Counted from the first letter of the stretch, positions 39,741 to 50,228 are shown. The stretch: DNA of 64,000 nucleotides from Myxococcales bacterium (GCA_012960035.1 DUBZ01000037.1:1-64000), one strand, 5' to 3'. The notes: generated by a model from the letters alone, not told the origin. Translations and numbers: made by a program.

Positions 39741-40577
39741 ATGCCCATCAAACCCGAAGCGACTGGTCTCAAAGGTGAGCCCAAGCGACGATCCTGGTCT
39801 TCAACCGACGCCCTGCTCTATGCGATCGGCGTTGGCGCAAGCACCGACGAATTGGCCTTCACCACCGAAAACACAAAAGACACTCCCCAGCAGGTCCTGC
39901 CCACGATGGCGGTCATTCTTGGTGGCGGTGGTGTCCCGTTCGATAAAATCGGCACGTTCAATGCGGCTCTGATGTTGCATGGCGCGCAGAAGATCGAGTT
40001 GTTCGACACCATCCCGACAGACGGCGAAATCGAAAGCACCGGCGAGATCGGCGCGATCCTCGACAAGGGAAAGGGCGCCTCGGTCGAGCTGATTTCCGAC
40101 TCGGTCAACGTCGCAACGGGCAAGCCGCTATTTCGCAACACCATGACGGCCTTCTTCCGCGGTGAAGGTGGCTTCGGCGGCGACCGGGGTCCAGCCTCGG
40201 AATTTGTGCTTCCGGATCGCAAGGCCGACCACGAGGTTCGCTACGAAACCCGCGTCGATCAAACGTTGACGTATCGCCTATCGGGCGACCGCAACCCGCT
40301 CCACTCAGACCCGTCGTTCGCACAGATGGGCGGTTTCGATCGACCGATTCTCCATGGCCTCTGCACCTACGGCTTCACCGGCCGCGCCTTGCTCCACACG
40401 ATTTGCGGCGGCGACCCCGCACGATTCAAGTCAATGGAAGGTCGTTTTTCGAAGCCCGTCATGCCCGGGGACGACCTCGTCGTCTCGATGTGGTCCGACG
40501 GCGACCGCACGCTCTTCCAGACCAAGAACCAGGACGACGTCGTCGTCTTCGATCAGGGCATCCTCGTTTCAGCCTGA
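39741..40577 (+). CDS. MaoC-type (R)-specific enoyl-CoA hydratase 2
   Basis: YRLSGDRNPLHSDPSFAQMGGFDRPILHGLCTYGFTGRALL hydratase-2 motif. Confidence 0.93.
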   Translation: MPIKPEATGLKGEPKRRSWSSTDALLYAIGVGASTDELAFTTENTKDTPQQVLPTMAVILGGGGVPFDKIGTFNAALMLHGAQKIELFDTIPTDGEIESTGEIGAILDKGKGASVELISDSVNVATGKPLFRNTMTAFFRGEGGFGGDRGPASEFVLPDRKADHEVRYETRVDQTLTYRLSGDRNPLHSDPSFAQMGGFDRPILHGLCTYGFTGRALLHTICGGDPARFKSMEGRFSKPVMPGDDLVVSMWSDGDRTLFQTKNQDDVVVFDQGILVSA

Positions 40578-40691
40578 TCGCTAGCTTGATGTGACTCGTG
40601 CCGCGGCGGTGCAACGCCGTGGCACGGGCTGCCCCGGCTCGCTTGTCAAACGCTATTGTCCGGCCTCCCTGATCCATCCCCGAGGTTAGAC

Positions 40692-42569
40692 ATGACCCTG
40701 AAACTCACGAGTAAGTTGGCAATGCGACTCATCGCGACCGCGTTACTCGTCTCTTTCTGCGCAACCGCTGCATCTGCTGAATCCAAGCAGCTACTCTGGG
40801 GCGACACCCACCTCCACACCAACAACTCCTTCGATGCGTACTTGAACCGAAACATGTCCGCGAGCCCCGACGTCGCGTACCGATACGCGAAGGGCCTGCC
40901 CGTCATCCACCCGTTTCATCGGGCGCGGGTGCAGATCGAAACGCCCCTCGACTTCCTTGTCGTTGCGGACCACGCAGAATACTTGGGCGCCATTCGGACC
41001 ATCAATGAGTCAGGCATCCCCAAGGATGACCTCGACCTCATCGACCTGGCAAAGGCCATGTACGTCGACTATTGGATTCAAGGCGTGGTCGAAAACGACG
41101 ACGGATTCGCGGCCTTCGCATCGCTCCTGCCCAAGCAGTCGAGCGTCGAAGAGGCCGCGGCGCGAGGATTGGATTCATCGATCCCCGGCGCCAAGCTGAT
41201 GGCGCGCAACGTGTGGAACGAAGCGATTCAAACTGCCGACCAACACAACGACCCCGGCAACTTTACGACGCTCATCGGCTGGGAATGGAGTTCGATCCCA
41301 GGCGGCGCGAACCTTCATCGTGTTGTGTTCACAAGTGCAGACGCGGAACTTGCAGCGAAGTTCGAGCCCTTTAGTTCAGCAACGAGCCAATACCCAGAAG
41401 ACCTTTGGGCTTGGCTGGAAACCACGTCGAAAGAGATTGGCGCCGAGTTCGTCGCGATCCCGCACAACTCGAACATCTCAAAGGGCTACATGTTCGACGA
41501 CAAGAGCTTACGCGGTGTGCCCTTTACGCCGGAGTCCGCAGCACTTCGCGCAAAGTGGGAACCCGTCGCGGAAGCCACACAGATCAAGGGCGACTCGGAA
41601 ACGCATCCCGCAGTTTCTCCGAACGACCCGTTCGCCGACTTCGAGACGTATTCGCACTACATCCAACAAGATCCGCCGCCGTACGACCCCAAGGCCGGCG
41701 ACTACATTCGCTCGGCCCTGCTCCGAGGATTGGCCATCGAAGAACGCATCGGCTTCAACCCCTACCGCTTTGGGCTGATTGGCTCGACAGATTCCCACAC
41801 GGGGCTCGCCTCCGCGGAAGAACCGAATTTCTGGGGCAAGTTCCCGCGTGACTCGATCCCGGAGAACAAGCGCGGCATCAGCATCAGCGAAAACGGCCCG
41901 AATGGGTGGTCGATGTCCGCGTCTGGCTTGGCTGCGGTCTGGGCCGAAGACAACAGCCGCGATGCGATCCTCGCAGCATTCAAGCGACGCGAGGTCTACG
42001 CGACGACCGGACCGCGCATTGGCGTGCGCGTCTATGCGGGTTGGGACTTGACCGAAGCGGACCTGGCTCCGGGGAGCATCGACGAAGTCGCGGGCGATCG
42101 CGGCGTTCCGGTGGGTGGCGAACTGCCTGCCGCTCCTGAAGGCGGCGCCCCGCGCTTCTTGATCCAAGTCACCAAGGATCCAAAGAGCGGCAACCTTGAC
42201 CGCGTCCAAGTCGTAAAGGGCTGGATCGACGCGAGCGGCAAGACCCATGAGCGGATCTTCGATGTCGCGGCGGAAGATGGCCGCGGACGCGACGCCAACG
42301 GGGCTTTCATCGCCGTCGGAAACACCGTCGATCCCGACCGGTTTACTTACACGAACACCATCGGAAGCCGCGCGCTGTCGACAGTGTTCGAAGACCCGGA
42401 CTTCGACGCCACCCGCAACGCGTTCTACTACATCCGCGTCCTCGAGATTCCCACGCCCCGCCATTCCGTCGGTGACGCGTTGGCACTCGGCGAAGACCCG
42501 AAGACGATCAAGCGCGGTTGGTTCATCCAAGAGCGCGCCTACACATCGCCGATCTGGTATCGCCCATAA
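40692..42569 (+). CDS. Exported DUF3604 domain protein
   Basis: Signal peptide; LLWGDTHLHTNNSFDAYLNRN, GLIGSTDSHTGLA, AAFKRREVYATTGPRIGVRVYAGWDL. Confidence 0.93.
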   Translation: MTLKLTSKLAMRLIATALLVSFCATAASAESKQLLWGDTHLHTNNSFDAYLNRNMSASPDVAYRYAKGLPVIHPFHRARVQIETPLDFLVVADHAEYLGAIRTINESGIPKDDLDLIDLAKAMYVDYWIQGVVENDDGFAAFASLLPKQSSVEEAAARGLDSSIPGAKLMARNVWNEAIQTADQHNDPGNFTTLIGWEWSSIPGGANLHRVVFTSADAELAAKFEPFSSATSQYPEDLWAWLETTSKEIGAEFVAIPHNSNISKGYMFDDKSLRGVPFTPESAALRAKWEPVAEATQIKGDSETHPAVSPNDPFADFETYSHYIQQDPPPYDPKAGDYIRSALLRGLAIEERIGFNPYRFGLIGSTDSHTGLASAEEPNFWGKFPRDSIPENKRGISISENGPNGWSMSASGLAAVWAEDNSRDAILAAFKRREVYATTGPRIGVRVYAGWDLTEADLAPGSIDEVAGDRGVPVGGELPAAPEGGAPRFLIQVTKDPKSGNLDRVQVVKGWIDASGKTHERIFDVAAEDGRGRDANGAFIAVGNTVDPDRFTYTNTIGSRALSTVFEDPDFDATRNAFYYIRVLEIPTPRHSVGDALALGEDPKTIKRGWFIQERAYTSPIWYRP

Positions 42570-42588
42570 CCTCGCACGGGGCGTGGAT

Positions 42589-43728
42589 TTAGATCGGTTG
42601 GCTCGCGAGTTTGCGCAGTGCGCCGGCGGCGGCGCGCTCGGGCGTGATGCTCATGACTGCGTTGCGCATGAAGCAACCGAACGCGCCTTCAAGCTGACCG
42701 ATCTTTCCAATGCGTCGAGATTGATTTTGCACCCAGCGCACGCGTAACGCCCGACGCCCGACCCAACCTTCAAGTCGCTCTTCAAGTGAACCAGGCTGGG
42801 TAAGGCTTTCGACGAGTACCGCCGAATCTTCGAGGGCCATCGCCGCGCCCTGCCCCATGTTGGGTGTCATCGCATGTGCGGCGTCACCCAGCAACGCGAC
42901 GCGCCCCTCAAACCACGGACTCTTGGGAATTTCTTCGAGGTCCGCGTGAAGCAATTCTTCGGGATGCGTGAGGGCTGCGAGCACGTCGGGGACCTGACCG
43001 CCAAAGCTCGCAAAGCGTTTTCGAAAACGGTCAAGTCGGCCTTCGAGCGGATCGGCCTCACCGCGCGGCGCGTTGGCGACGGCAAAGCAGTAGAGCTGGT
43101 TGTTGCCGACCGGTGCAAGACCGAAGCGCAGCCCCCGGCCCCACATTTCGCGCATCGCGACATCGTCGCTGGGACATTCGACGATCATGCGCCAGCACGT
43201 ATACCCCGAGTAGTCGATTGGAATTTCGCCGAATGTGAGTTTCCGAACTTGCGAATGAAGACCGTCCGCGCCGAGCACGAGATCGAACTCTTCCTGGCGT
43301 CCATCGGTGAGTTCGACTTCGACGTGTTCCGGCTGTTGAACAAGACTTTCGATGCTGGTCGAGAGGGAAACTGGAACGTCGCCAGCCGCATCGAGGAGCG
43401 CCGCGTGAAGCGCGGCACGATGGATTGCGATGGTGGGCCCGAATTCTGACCGCAGGCTCCCGAAGTCTATGCTGCTCAACTCATTGCCGTCGGCGTCGGT
43501 GATGGCGCCGCGCCCAAGCTCGATACCGGAGTCGGCGGCCCGCTCTCCGACCCCAATTCGGCGCAAAACACTCATGGCGTTTACGCTCATGACGATCCCG
43601 GCACCGACCGGAGCCCACTGGGTGGCGCGCTCAACGATCTCGCAGGAAATGCCAGCCTTACGCAGACCCGCCGCAGTAGCCAAACCCGCAATGCCGCCGC
43701 CCACGATCAGGACTCGACGCACTGTCAT
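42589..43728 (-). CDS. FAD-dependent monooxygenase
   Basis: MTVRRVLIVGGGIAGLATAAGLRKAGISCEIVERA, VLGADGLHSQVRK, VALLGDAAHAMTPNMGQGAAMALEDS. Confidence 0.94.
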   Translation of the reverse strand: MTVRRVLIVGGGIAGLATAAGLRKAGISCEIVERATQWAPVGAGIVMSVNAMSVLRRIGVGERAADSGIELGRGAITDADGNELSSIDFGSLRSEFGPTIAIHRAALHAALLDAAGDVPVSLSTSIESLVQQPEHVEVELTDGRQEEFDLVLGADGLHSQVRKLTFGEIPIDYSGYTCWRMIVECPSDDVAMREMWGRGLRFGLAPVGNNQLYCFAVANAPRGEADPLEGRLDRFRKRFASFGGQVPDVLAALTHPEELLHADLEEIPKSPWFEGRVALLGDAAHAMTPNMGQGAAMALEDSAVLVESLTQPGSLEERLEGWVGRRALRVRWVQNQSRRIGKIGQLEGAFGCFMRNAVMSITPERAAAGALRKLASQPI

Positions 43729-43815
43729 GCACTCGCTTCTAAATGGGAGCATTGGGTTGTCATGTGGCTGACGGTACAGCCGACGGGCACAGCCGACAAA
43801 TCTCTGCGCTTTCAC

Positions 43816-44457
43816 TCAGTTCGAAGCGGGCCTTTCGAAGACAACGCCAAAGTCGTTGCTGAACCAAGCGTCGGGGTCCCACTCGTCGATGGTTTCCACG
43901 TGCTTAAAACCCGCTCCTTCGAGTTCTTCGACGACGAGTGCAGGGACGATGCCGTGGCCGCCACGGTTTGGGGGGATCCCCTCCGGCGGAAACAATGAAA
44001 GGAACCATGCCGGCGGAAAGTCGACGATCAAGAGCCGACCGCCGGGACGAATTGTTTCGAACAAGTTTTTCACGAACGGTTCCGGCGCGGTGATGTGGTG
44101 GTACACGCGCCGCAAGTAGATGCCGTCGACACTGGCCGCTGGAAGACCCGTCCCTTCGAACTCTGCCTTTCGGACTTGAACGTTCGAAGCGCCCGCCTCG
44201 TCTGCACTGGCTTGGATGTCGTTGCGATCTTCTTCTTCAAGCTCAGTCGCGAATACCGTTCCTGATAAACCCACGATCTTGGACATCGCGATGGCGTACT
44301 GGCCATCACCCGCACCAATGTCTGCCACGGTGGCACCCGCGGTTGCGCCGAGATTTTCCGCAACCTGCGCCGCAAACCGATCTGCGGAAGATTCCGCAGC
44401 AGCAGAGCCAGCCCAACACAACAGCACCAACCCAATCTGTCCCGCACGGAAATTCAT
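43816..44457 (-). CDS. Class I SAM-dependent methyltransferase with N-terminal signal peptide
   Basis: MNFRAGQIGLVLLCWAGSAAAESS... then ATVADIGAGDGQYAIAMSKIVG. Confidence 0.85.
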   Translation of the reverse strand: MNFRAGQIGLVLLCWAGSAAAESSADRFAAQVAENLGATAGATVADIGAGDGQYAIAMSKIVGLSGTVFATELEEEDRNDIQASADEAGASNVQVRKAEFEGTGLPAASVDGIYLRRVYHHITAPEPFVKNLFETIRPGGRLLIVDFPPAWFLSLFPPEGIPPNRGGHGIVPALVVEELEGAGFKHVETIDEWDPDAWFSNDFGVVFERPASN

Positions 44458-44560
44458 CTTCAAATACCTTGTTAGTTTGCGCACGGCCCGATTGTCTATA
44501 GAAATGCTTCCCTTTGCAATGCGTGCGAAACCTTGCACGCAGTGATTGCGTTGAAGTTTT

Positions 44561-46417
44561 TCAATCGACGGGAAGCATTGTCGTCAGCTCAATCAGCCTT
44601 GGATACCCGGCGATCCAGTAGATGTTGCGCAAGGGAGGCGTTGTGTCCTGGTGTAGTCCGAATTCGCGACGCGTTGCCTCCACGAGAGCAGGGTCGCCGT
44701 CGAGGAGTGCGGTCAGCAGAATTTCAATTCCGACAACCTTTGTTTCTTCGTCGTCGAGTTTTGGATGACGGCGAAGAAATTCTCGGGCATAGAGCGCGCG
44801 GTAAGGCTCGGTTGGCGTTGTAGACCGGAGCAAGTGAATCGTGCCTTGCTCGCGTGCGATCGACGCAAAGTGCTTGTGATTCGGAAATTGCCGCAGAATC
44901 TCCCCGGTGCCTTCATCGTTCAAGATCAAGATCTCTGCGTTCGCGACGACGGCCTCCCTCGACAATGTCGATTGGTAGCCATGCCAGCCGCAGCGCCGGT
45001 TGTAGGAGTTGATCCCGGCGAGAAAGAACAGATCTTCGAAGCGCTCGTAGGGGACGTCGTCGAAGTGGCCGACGGGATCGTCGAAGGTGTCGAGATCAAA
45101 AACGACTCCCGGGAATCCTTGCCATACGAGTGACAGCGCTTCGTTTGATGCGAACCCCGCAATTGCGACATTCTGATTGAAGTTCCAGTGCTGCGCGTGG
45201 ACCGGCTCCGGTGACGGATCGTAGAGACGACGCGTGTCAGTCGTGAGCATTTGGCCGCGGAGTTCTTTGTAGTGAAGCGAGCGATCAAGAAAGTACGGGG
45301 CCTCGATAATCCCTTGTGTCACGGCGAGGTACTGCATGCCAGCAAGCACGACCGCACACGCTAACGCCGCACGCTTCACACGTGGGTTCGAGATGCCCTC
45401 GATCCCGGCGACGACCAACAGAACAGCGGGCACGATACTCGCCGCAACGTGCCGCGGTTCTTTGAGGGGGTGAAGGATCAAGATCAACACTGGACTCAAC
45501 AGCCACAGCCAGATCGCGGCCCGTGGGCTCGCGAGTTGGCCCAGGTCGAAGCGCCGAACTGCGGGCCCCGCAAACCAGGCGGCAAGGCCAAGGAACGGCG
45601 TCAGCAGGAAAAGGAACGTCTCGCCAATTTCACGAAAATAGTAGGTCGCGGACGTCCAGGAGAACCAGTCGACCGGTCCCATGAGGAACATAAACGGAAG
45701 CGACGTGCTCGCGACGGTGAAGTAGTAGCCGAGGGACGGCGCGAAGATCACAACGTGGATCGCGGTCGCGATTACGATTGGAATGCCGGCGGCAGCCAAT
45801 AGGTTGGCAGCACTTCGAGGCGCCTTCATCGCCAAGTGGCCAATGGCGGCTCCCGCAACGGGAAGGATCATGAACACGGGAAGCGTGAGCTTCGTCATGA
45901 ACGCGATCACGAACGCGACCCCAAACACCACCGCGGATCGTATGTCCATCCGTTTTAGAAACTGCAGCCAAAAGGCGAACGCCAACGCGAACAACGCCGA
46001 CAGCACAAACTCGACGTAAAGGCTTCGTGACAGCCCCACGAGCATCGGCGACGAAAGCACCAGAAGCCCAATCACCGAGCTTGGGGTTTCGAACTCGAGT
46101 TCTCGCGCAAGACGGTGCAGCGCATAGAATAAGATCGGCACCGCAAGGACGTTGATCCACAACGCCGCGGGCACCGTCGCCCCACCGCTAAGCAGGGGCA
46201 TCACGAAGAACGGGTAGATCGAAGGGATCTCGAAGCGATCGAATACTTCGTTCCCTTCCATGACACCACGTGCAAAATCGAAGTACTGGTACGGATCCAT
46301 CCACGAGAAGAGGTCTCGCTCGCGAACGTCGAAGTAGAAGTCGACGGCGAAAAGCGCGAGCAACACGGTACAGCCCAGCACCGCACGCACCTGCCCGGGT
46401 GATTCGCTCTCCTTCAT
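44561..46417 (-). CDS. Multi-pass membrane protein, GT39/PMT-like
   Basis: MKESESPGQVRAVLGCTVLLALFAVDFYFDVRERDLFSWMDPYQYF; multiple TM segments. Confidence 0.7.
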   Translation of the reverse strand: MKESESPGQVRAVLGCTVLLALFAVDFYFDVRERDLFSWMDPYQYFDFARGVMEGNEVFDRFEIPSIYPFFVMPLLSGGATVPAALWINVLAVPILFYALHRLARELEFETPSSVIGLLVLSSPMLVGLSRSLYVEFVLSALFALAFAFWLQFLKRMDIRSAVVFGVAFVIAFMTKLTLPVFMILPVAGAAIGHLAMKAPRSAANLLAAAGIPIVIATAIHVVIFAPSLGYYFTVASTSLPFMFLMGPVDWFSWTSATYYFREIGETFLFLLTPFLGLAAWFAGPAVRRFDLGQLASPRAAIWLWLLSPVLILILHPLKEPRHVAASIVPAVLLVVAGIEGISNPRVKRAALACAVVLAGMQYLAVTQGIIEAPYFLDRSLHYKELRGQMLTTDTRRLYDPSPEPVHAQHWNFNQNVAIAGFASNEALSLVWQGFPGVVFDLDTFDDPVGHFDDVPYERFEDLFFLAGINSYNRRCGWHGYQSTLSREAVVANAEILILNDEGTGEILRQFPNHKHFASIAREQGTIHLLRSTTPTEPYRALYAREFLRRHPKLDDEETKVVGIEILLTALLDGDPALVEATRREFGLHQDTTPPLRNIYWIAGYPRLIELTTMLPVD

Positions 46418-46670
46418 TGCGGCGCTTGGTCCCCCGATGCAGTTGCGACGTGCACGATCGCCCGGCTGCCGACGAAGTACTAGACCGGTGCCGGCGCACC
46501 GACAATCAATTGAATTAACGAACTTGGCGTTATTTAACCATATTGATAGCGATATTCCGAAACGAATCGCGGCCCAAAATCTGGAGAGGCACAATGACAT
46601 AAGATACTGGTCTTTCTCGCATTTCACCCATGTTGATCTAGCCCGATGCAGGCGCGGCGATCGTCGCCCC

Positions 46671-46820
46671 ATCTTCATCACGCAGTGGTTTGGCTATTTC
46701 GCTTCGGACCCAGCACCCGTTTACTTCCCCGGTGCACCGTTCTTTGCAGCTGGCGTTCTCGTACTTCTCGCAATTCTTATTTTTCAGCGCGTCGTGACCA
46801 TCGTCGCGTCGACCGCCTGA
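46671..46820 (+). pseudogene. C-terminal remnant of a TCR/Tet-type MFS transporter
   Basis: IFITQWFGYFASDPAPVYFPGAPFFAAGVLVLLAILIFQRVVTIVAST* matches the TetA-like C-terminal pattern (TQxFxxF...PVYFPGAPF); upstream frame broken by shifts and stops. Confidence 0.65.
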
Positions 46821-46990
46821 CCCTTCCCTCGTTTCAACGCTCGGGGAAAAGCTGATTCAAGCACGCGATTTCGTCGAATCATCTTGCTGCGCCACGAATG
46901 CGAGTCTGACCACAGGGGCCACACCCGCCTTCTATCCCCTAGTCTCCCATCCGACGATTTTGACTCGGCAACAAGCGAAGGAGCAGACGG

Positions 46991-48124
46991 ATGGCGGAGA
47001 TTCACGGCAAGTGTGCAGCAGGTTTTGAAGGCGTCCGCGACGCGTTCGCGGCCAACTTTGATCGAGGACTCGACGTCGGTGCGAGTGTCGCGGTCACGCA
47101 CAACGGCGAACCCGTCGTCGACCTTTGGGGCGGGGACTGCGATGCCAACGGCACGTCCTGGAAGGAAGACACGATCGTCAACGTGTATTCCACGACCAAA
47201 ACCATGGCGGCGACCTGCATCTTGATGTTGGCCGACCGCGGTCTCGTCGACCTCTACGCCCCCGTGGCGAAGTATTGGCCCGAGTTTGCACAGAACGGAA
47301 AAGAGCACGTACTCGTCGCGCACGTGATGGGGCACACCGCTGGACTATCGGGTTTTGACGAACCCACGCCGAAAGATCTTTACGACTGGAACGACATCGT
47401 TGGCCGCCTCGCCGCGCAAGCGCCGTGGTGGGAGCCGGGAACAAAATCGGGCTACCACGCGGTGACGCAAGGTTTCTTACAGGGCGAAATCGTTCGCCGT
47501 GTCACGGGGAAGACGATTGGAAACTTCTTTCGCGAAGAAGTCGCCGAGCCGCTCGGGGCCGACTTTCACATCGGGCTCGACCCCAAGCACGACGCTCGCG
47601 TTGCAGACTTAATTCCTCCGCCGAACATGAAACTTGGCGGCGGCGGCCTCAAGAAGGGATCGATGGTCGCGCGGACGTTCGCCGGACCTCCCCTCACTGG
47701 CAACGAGCCGAAGACACGTGAATGGCGTGCTGCTGAAATCCCCGCCGCGGGTGGGATCGGAAACGCGCGCTCAGTTGCACGCGTTCATTCGGCGCTCGCG
47801 TGCGGTGGCACTGTCGATGGCGTCACCCTGATGAGCGAAGCCGGTGTCGAACGCGCCCTTGAAGAGCAGAGTCGTGGCAAGGACCAAGTGCTGAACGCAA
47901 ACTTCGTGTTCGGGATGGGGTTCGGTCTGACCGACGCCACTTTCCCGATTAGCCCGAATAAGCGCGCCTTCTTCTGGGGCGGTTGGGGCGGCTCACTTGC
48001 GGTTATCGATCTAGACGCACGGGTATCGATTGCATACGTGATGAACCGCATGGAACCGAACCTCATCGGCGATCCCCGGGGCGCCGGTATCGTCAAGGCA
48101 GCCTTCGAATCGCTCGGCGCGTAG
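46991..48124 (+). CDS. Serine hydrolase, beta-lactamase/esterase (class C-like) family
   Basis: NVYSTTKTMAATCILMLADRGLVDLYAPVAKYWPEF (SxxK), GYHAVTQGFL. Confidence 0.9.
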   Translation: MAEIHGKCAAGFEGVRDAFAANFDRGLDVGASVAVTHNGEPVVDLWGGDCDANGTSWKEDTIVNVYSTTKTMAATCILMLADRGLVDLYAPVAKYWPEFAQNGKEHVLVAHVMGHTAGLSGFDEPTPKDLYDWNDIVGRLAAQAPWWEPGTKSGYHAVTQGFLQGEIVRRVTGKTIGNFFREEVAEPLGADFHIGLDPKHDARVADLIPPPNMKLGGGGLKKGSMVARTFAGPPLTGNEPKTREWRAAEIPAAGGIGNARSVARVHSALACGGTVDGVTLMSEAGVERALEEQSRGKDQVLNANFVFGMGFGLTDATFPISPNKRAFFWGGWGGSLAVIDLDARVSIAYVMNRMEPNLIGDPRGAGIVKAAFESLGA

Positions 48125-48210
48125 CGCGAGCGAAGTTTCGCGATGAACAGCGAATCGAAAAACCGGGCAATGGGCGGCGGGAGTGCACACGTTCGCAGTC
48201 TGCAATTGCG

Positions 48211-48813
48211 TTAACCGCGCCGAAGCGCCGCTTCCACCAGTGGCATGCGGTCATTGCCGAAGTACATGTCCTCACCGTCGACAAACATCGTCGGAGAGCC
48301 GAAGCCGTCTCGTTCGATTAACTCTTCCGTGTTCGCGCGAAGCCACGCCTTGGTTTCGGACTTTGCGATGTGTTCGAAGAACGCGGTCCCATCAAGTCCC
48401 ACGCGATCCACCACATGCCCGAGGACATCATCTTGTGAAATGTCTTGGAGCTCTCCCCAATACGCTTCAAAGACAGCTCGCGCATAGGCAGGCAGACAAC
48501 CCGCCTGCTCGGCGAACAAGCACCCCCGCATCGCCTTCACACTGTTCACAGGAAATACCGGCGGGCTCCCAATTGCGATGCCCTCGAAGTTCGCCCAGTC
48601 GCGTAGGTCTTTGGCGTAGTGGCGCAGCTTCATGGGGTCGGGGTTCGCGCGCTGTTGGTAGATGCTTTGGTTCACAGTGTTGAAGACACCGCCCACAAGG
48701 ATGGGTCGGTAGACGAGTTCTGCGTCTGCAGCCGAACACACGCCTTCAATGCGGTGAAACGCGAGGTAGGTCCACGGACTGGAACAATCGAAGAAGAATT
48801 CGAGCCTTGCCAT
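48211..48813 (-). CDS. DsbA family / 2-hydroxychromene-2-carboxylate isomerase
   Basis: MARLEFFFDCSSPWTYLAFHRIEGV, GSPTMFVDGEDMYFGNDRMPLVE. Confidence 0.9.
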   Translation of the reverse strand: MARLEFFFDCSSPWTYLAFHRIEGVCSAADAELVYRPILVGGVFNTVNQSIYQQRANPDPMKLRHYAKDLRDWANFEGIAIGSPPVFPVNSVKAMRGCLFAEQAGCLPAYARAVFEAYWGELQDISQDDVLGHVVDRVGLDGTAFFEHIAKSETKAWLRANTEELIERDGFGSPTMFVDGEDMYFGNDRMPLVEAALRRG

Positions 48814-49019
48814 CACGTTGTCTCCGGGTTCGGCTCGTATCGGGATCTGTCGTGCAATACGAAGCCACACATCCTAGATGATCCGGCGTGTGCCTCGCGG
48901 AAAAAACTCGCGTCTACACCCACGGCGAAGTTTCGACCGGCGTACGAGGCGCGGAGTTCGGGCCTAGTTGGCTATGGTTGAGCGGCCTGTCCCCCCCCCC
49001 ACACGTCTGAGGTTCCCCC

Positions 49020-50228
49020 TTGCCCAAGCCCGTCGCCACCGGCCTTCAACTCACGGCTCTCGATCCTGCTTTTCGCGAGAACCCGTACCCAATCCTGAAG
49101 GACCTACGCGAGCGTGAACCCGTCCATAACGACACCGAACTCAATCGCTGGGTATATACGCGACATCAGGACGTCAATGAGATCCTGCGAAATCCAGATC
49201 TCCTGAGTGACCCGCGCAAGGCACGGCCGGGCACCTTCTCAAGAGAATTTCTATCCGATGACGACCGCGAACCCTCGATGTTGATGATGGACGATCCCGG
49301 CCATCGTCGTTTGCGTGAGCTGGTCCGGCATCCATTCAAGCCACATGCCGTCGAGGCGTGGCGGCCGCGCGTGCGAGCCGTCGCAGAGCATGTCATCAGT
49401 CAAATCGATGAGCCCGAGTTTGATGTCATTGCCCACGTCGCAAACCCCATCCCCACGGTCGTCATCGCCGAACTCTTGGGCCTCGATGCATCGTGCCATG
49501 ACCAGTTCAAGCAATGGTCCGAAGACATGATCAGCGTCGCGTTCAACCCGGTTAACTCCGAAGAACAGTTGCAGACCGCCGAGAGAGCCGGTCAGGCGCT
49601 CGACGCGTTTTTTCGAAATGAAATCCAGAACAGGCGCGACCAACCCCGCGCAGATCTCATCAGTGAAATGTTGCAAGCGGATGTAAGCGGGGATCGTCTC
49701 ACAGAGGACGAGATCGTCTCTCAGTGCAACTTGCTACTGCTCGCCGGCAACCTCACAACGAGCGACTTGATCGGCAACGGCATCATGGCGCTACTCCAAC
49801 ACCCGGCTGAACTTGCGAAGCTGCGCGCCAACCCGGAACTCATGACTAACGCGGTCGAAGAAGTGTTGCGGTACGAATCACCGGTCGTAAACAGCGGGCG
49901 CGTGGCACACATGGACATGGAGATCGCGGGACACAAGGTGCTTGCCGGCGACTCCCTCAGCGTTTCATTGGCCGCGGCGAACCGGGACCCCGCGGTTCAT
50001 CCTGATCCCGACCGCTTCAACATCGAACGAAAGAACATCCAGCTCCAATCTTTCGGCGGTGGCCGACACTTTTGCTTGGGCGCGCATCTTTCGCGACTCG
50101 AAGCCGCCGAGACCTTTTCGGTCTTGCTTGAGCGGTTTCCCGACCTTGCCATTTCGGGCAAGGGCCACCGCTACGCCGCCAACCCGAGCTTTCGTGGTTT
50201 CGCAGAACTTTGGGTCTCTGCTCGCTAA
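49020..50228 (+). CDS. Cytochrome P450
   Basis: TTG start; SQCNLLLLAGNLTTSDLIGNG, EEVLRYESPV, FGGGRHFCLGAHLSRLEA. Confidence 0.96.
   Translation: MPKPVATGLQLTALDPAFRENPYPILKDLREREPVHNDTELNRWVYTRHQDVNEILRNPDLLSDPRKARPGTFSREFLSDDDREPSMLMMDDPGHRRLRELVRHPFKPHAVEAWRPRVRAVAEHVISQIDEPEFDVIAHVANPIPTVVIAELLGLDASCHDQFKQWSEDMISVAFNPVNSEEQLQTAERAGQALDAFFRNEIQNRRDQPRADLISEMLQADVSGDRLTEDEIVSQCNLLLLAGNLTTSDLIGNGIMALLQHPAELAKLRANPELMTNAVEEVLRYESPVVNSGRVAHMDMEIAGHKVLAGDSLSVSLAAANRDPAVHPDPDRFNIERKNIQLQSFGGGRHFCLGAHLSRLEAAETFSVLLERFPDLAISGKGHRYAANPSFRGFAELWVSAR

Noticed and set aside
41508-42530. 340-aa minus-strand ORF
   Set aside because: Antisense of the DUF3604 gene; codon-bias artefact of GC-rich DNA.
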